A stretch of DNA of 6,533 nucleotides from DATBHZ01 sp036557185. Lineage in GTDB: Bacteria > Actinomycetota > Acidimicrobiia > IMCC26256 > JAENVU01. Location of the stretch: assembly GCA_036557185.1 (NCBI GenBank), contig DATBHZ010000104.1, positions 1-6,533 of the forward strand, given 5' to 3'. Positions 5,535-6,533 of this stretch are shown in pieces; positions within the stretch are counted from its first letter, which is position 1, and each line of letters begins with the position of its first letter. Below the pieces are notes generated by a model, which was given only the letters and a program-made list of their open reading frames with translations, ran no database searches and was not told the DNA's origin. The translations under genes and the position numbers were made by a program.

Positions 5535-6434
5535 ATGATCGACGGGCTCGTGGTGGTCGACAAGCCCGCGGGATGGACCTCCCACGACGTCGTCGCCAAG
5601 CTGCGCGGCGTCTTCGGCCAGCGGCGGATCGGCCACGCGGGAACGCTGGACCCTGATGCCACGGGTGTCCTGCTCGTCGGGCTCGGGCGCGCGACGCGCC
5701 TCATGCGCTACCTGCAGGAGACCACGAAGGAGTACGACGCGGTGGTCGCGTTCGGCGTCGCGACCGACACGCTGGACGCGTCGGGCGCGGTCCTCGACCG
5801 TGCGGCAATGTCGATCACCCGAGCGGAACTCGAGGGTGCCGCCGAGAGGTTCACGGGCGACATCATGCAGGTACCGCCGATGGTGTCGGCGCTCAAGGTC
5901 GGCGGCCGGCGGCTCCACGAGATGGCGCGCGCCGGTGAGGAGATCGAGCGAGACGCGCGCCCCGTGCGCATCGACCGGCTGGTCGTGCGCGACTTCGAGC
6001 CCGGCCCGTTCCCGCGAGCGTCGATCTCCGTGCAGTGCTCGAGCGGCACGTACGTGCGGTCGCTCGCTGCAGACCTCGGCGCCGCGCTCGGCGGCACAGC
6101 GCACCTCGCCGAGCTGCGGCGCACGCGCGTCGGCACCTTCTCGCTCGCCGACGCCCATCCACTCCTGGAGCTGGTGGACGCGGCGACGTCCGAGGACGCG
6201 GTGCTCTCGCCCGCGGAGGCGATGCGCGCCCTGCCGAGGATCCAGGTCGACGACGAATGCAGGGCCGCGGTCTGCCACGGATCGGTCTTTCCCGCCGGCG
6301 TCCTCGGTGCCGAGGGACCCGGGCCGTTCGCCCTGGTCGACGGCCAGGAGACCCTGCTCGCGGTGTACGAACGGCGCGGTTCGGCGATCAAGCCGTCGGT
6401 GGTGCTCGGATCGAGCGGCGGGAACACCGCGTGA
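5535..6434 (+). CDS. truB: tRNA pseudouridine(55) synthase TruB
   Basis: TruB converts uridine 55 in the T-loop of most tRNAs to pseudouridine and also acts as a tRNA chaperone. The 299-residue protein carries motif I KPAGWTSHDVV (residues 10-20), the catalytic motif II GHAGTLDPDATGVL with the nucleophile Asp39, KEYDAVVAFG with the stacking Tyr67, the QVPPMVSALKVGGRRLHEMAR segment, and GTYVRSLAADLG with Arg175, which corresponds to the conserved active-site Arg. GTAHLAELRRTRVGTF follows. The remaining 90 or so residues fit the actinobacterial C-terminal extension rather than a clear PUA domain. ATG 5535 is the only ordinary start in frame after the nrnA stop 39 bases upstream, and it has no convincing Shine-Dalgarno sequence, so expression may depend on ribosomes from nrnA. 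Identification is firm. Confidence 0.97.
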   Translation: MIDGLVVVDKPAGWTSHDVVAKLRGVFGQRRIGHAGTLDPDATGVLLVGLGRATRLMRYLQETTKEYDAVVAFGVATDTLDASGAVLDRAAMSITRAELEGAAERFTGDIMQVPPMVSALKVGGRRLHEMARAGEEIERDARPVRIDRLVVRDFEPGPFPRASISVQCSSGTYVRSLAADLGAALGGTAHLAELRRTRVGTFSLADAHPLLELVDAATSEDAVLSPAEAMRALPRIQVDDECRAAVCHGSVFPAGVLGAEGPGPFALVDGQETLLAVYERRGSAIKPSVVLGSSGGNTA

Positions 6435-6451
6435 CCGGCGAGAATGGCGGC

Positions 6452-6533
6452 GTGACCACTCGCGTCATCAGCATCGGAGACGAGGCGCACGCGCTGAGCG
6501 ACGGCAGCGTGGTCACGATCGGCGCGTTCGACG
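6452..6533 (+). CDS. ribF: Bifunctional riboflavin kinase / FAD synthetase RibF, N-terminal fragment (3' end outside window)
   Basis: RibF phosphorylates riboflavin to FMN and adenylates FMN to FAD. Only 27 codons are visible, reading (M)TTRVISIGDE...GSVVTIGAFD. The block SVVTIGAFD matches the start of the FAD synthetase nucleotidyltransferase domain (TIGxFDGVHxGH), whose HxGH part would come right after the window ends. The position after truB is the classical place for ribF in bacteria, which supports the call. Two starts are possible in frame: GTG 6452, used here, and GTG 6431, which overlaps the truB stop as GTGA, adds seven residues and has a GGGA at a 7-base distance. The downstream GTG gives a lead more typical of the family. 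Because the fragment is short, confidence rests on motif plus context. Confidence 0.82.
   Translation, partial: MTTRVISIGDEAHALSDGSVVTIGAFD

Noticed and set aside
5508..6278. A 256-codon open frame on the - strand across truB.
   Set aside because: Antisense shadow; truB is complete with all catalytic motifs and there is no independent support for a reverse gene.

Overview
This window is a piece of a high-G+C bacterial chromosome. All genes lie on the + strand, packed tightly, with G or C at most third codon positions. The order is nusA (3' part), ylxR, infB, ylxP (DUF503), rbfA, nrnA, truB, ribF (5' end). This is the conserved transcription/translation-factor cluster known from Gram-positive bacteria. 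Base composition, a DUF503 gene between infB and rbfA, and an IF-2 with a very long Ala/Pro/Gly-rich N-terminal linker point to Actinomycetota. A deep-branching class such as Acidimicrobiia or Thermoleophilia is possible, but the class is a guess from sequence style and not a measured placement.

Layout. Bases 1-757 hold the last two KH domains of NusA, followed by a tail of about 130 residues without a single Lys, Arg or His. A small YlxR protein follows (to 1022), with an ambiguous start at the nusA stop. infB fills 1029-3716. The only sizeable gap in the window is 91 bases (3717-3807). It holds an inverted repeat whose right arm contains a GGAG. After it come ylxP (3808-4113) and rbfA (4129-4512). 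nrnA (4509-5495) overlaps rbfA by four bases, and truB (5535-6434) follows. The last 80 or so bases are the start of ribF, which runs off the end. I see no promoter, terminator, tRNA, rRNA, CRISPR array, insertion sequence or attachment site. The operon promoter must lie upstream of the window, and no stretch over 300 bases lacks a gene.

How the genes work together. NusA controls RNA polymerase pausing, termination and antitermination. YlxR is a small RNA-binding protein linked in Bacillus to RNase P. IF-2 delivers initiator tRNA to the ribosome, RbfA matures the 30S subunit, and TruB makes pseudouridine 55 in tRNA. NrnA clears nano-RNA and pAp. RibF makes FMN and FAD. YlxP is a conserved partner of unknown role. 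This reads as a co-transcribed set for RNA metabolism and translation start-up, with most start sites near or overlapping the preceding stop.

I found no new defence, mobile or biosynthetic system. The points worth a second look are details inside housekeeping genes: a Thr in place of Asn in the IF-2 G4 motif, the uncharged-to-acidic NusA tail, the uncertain ylxR and infB starts, internal repeats in the IF-2 linker, a possible internal IF-2 start, and the hairpin before ylxP.
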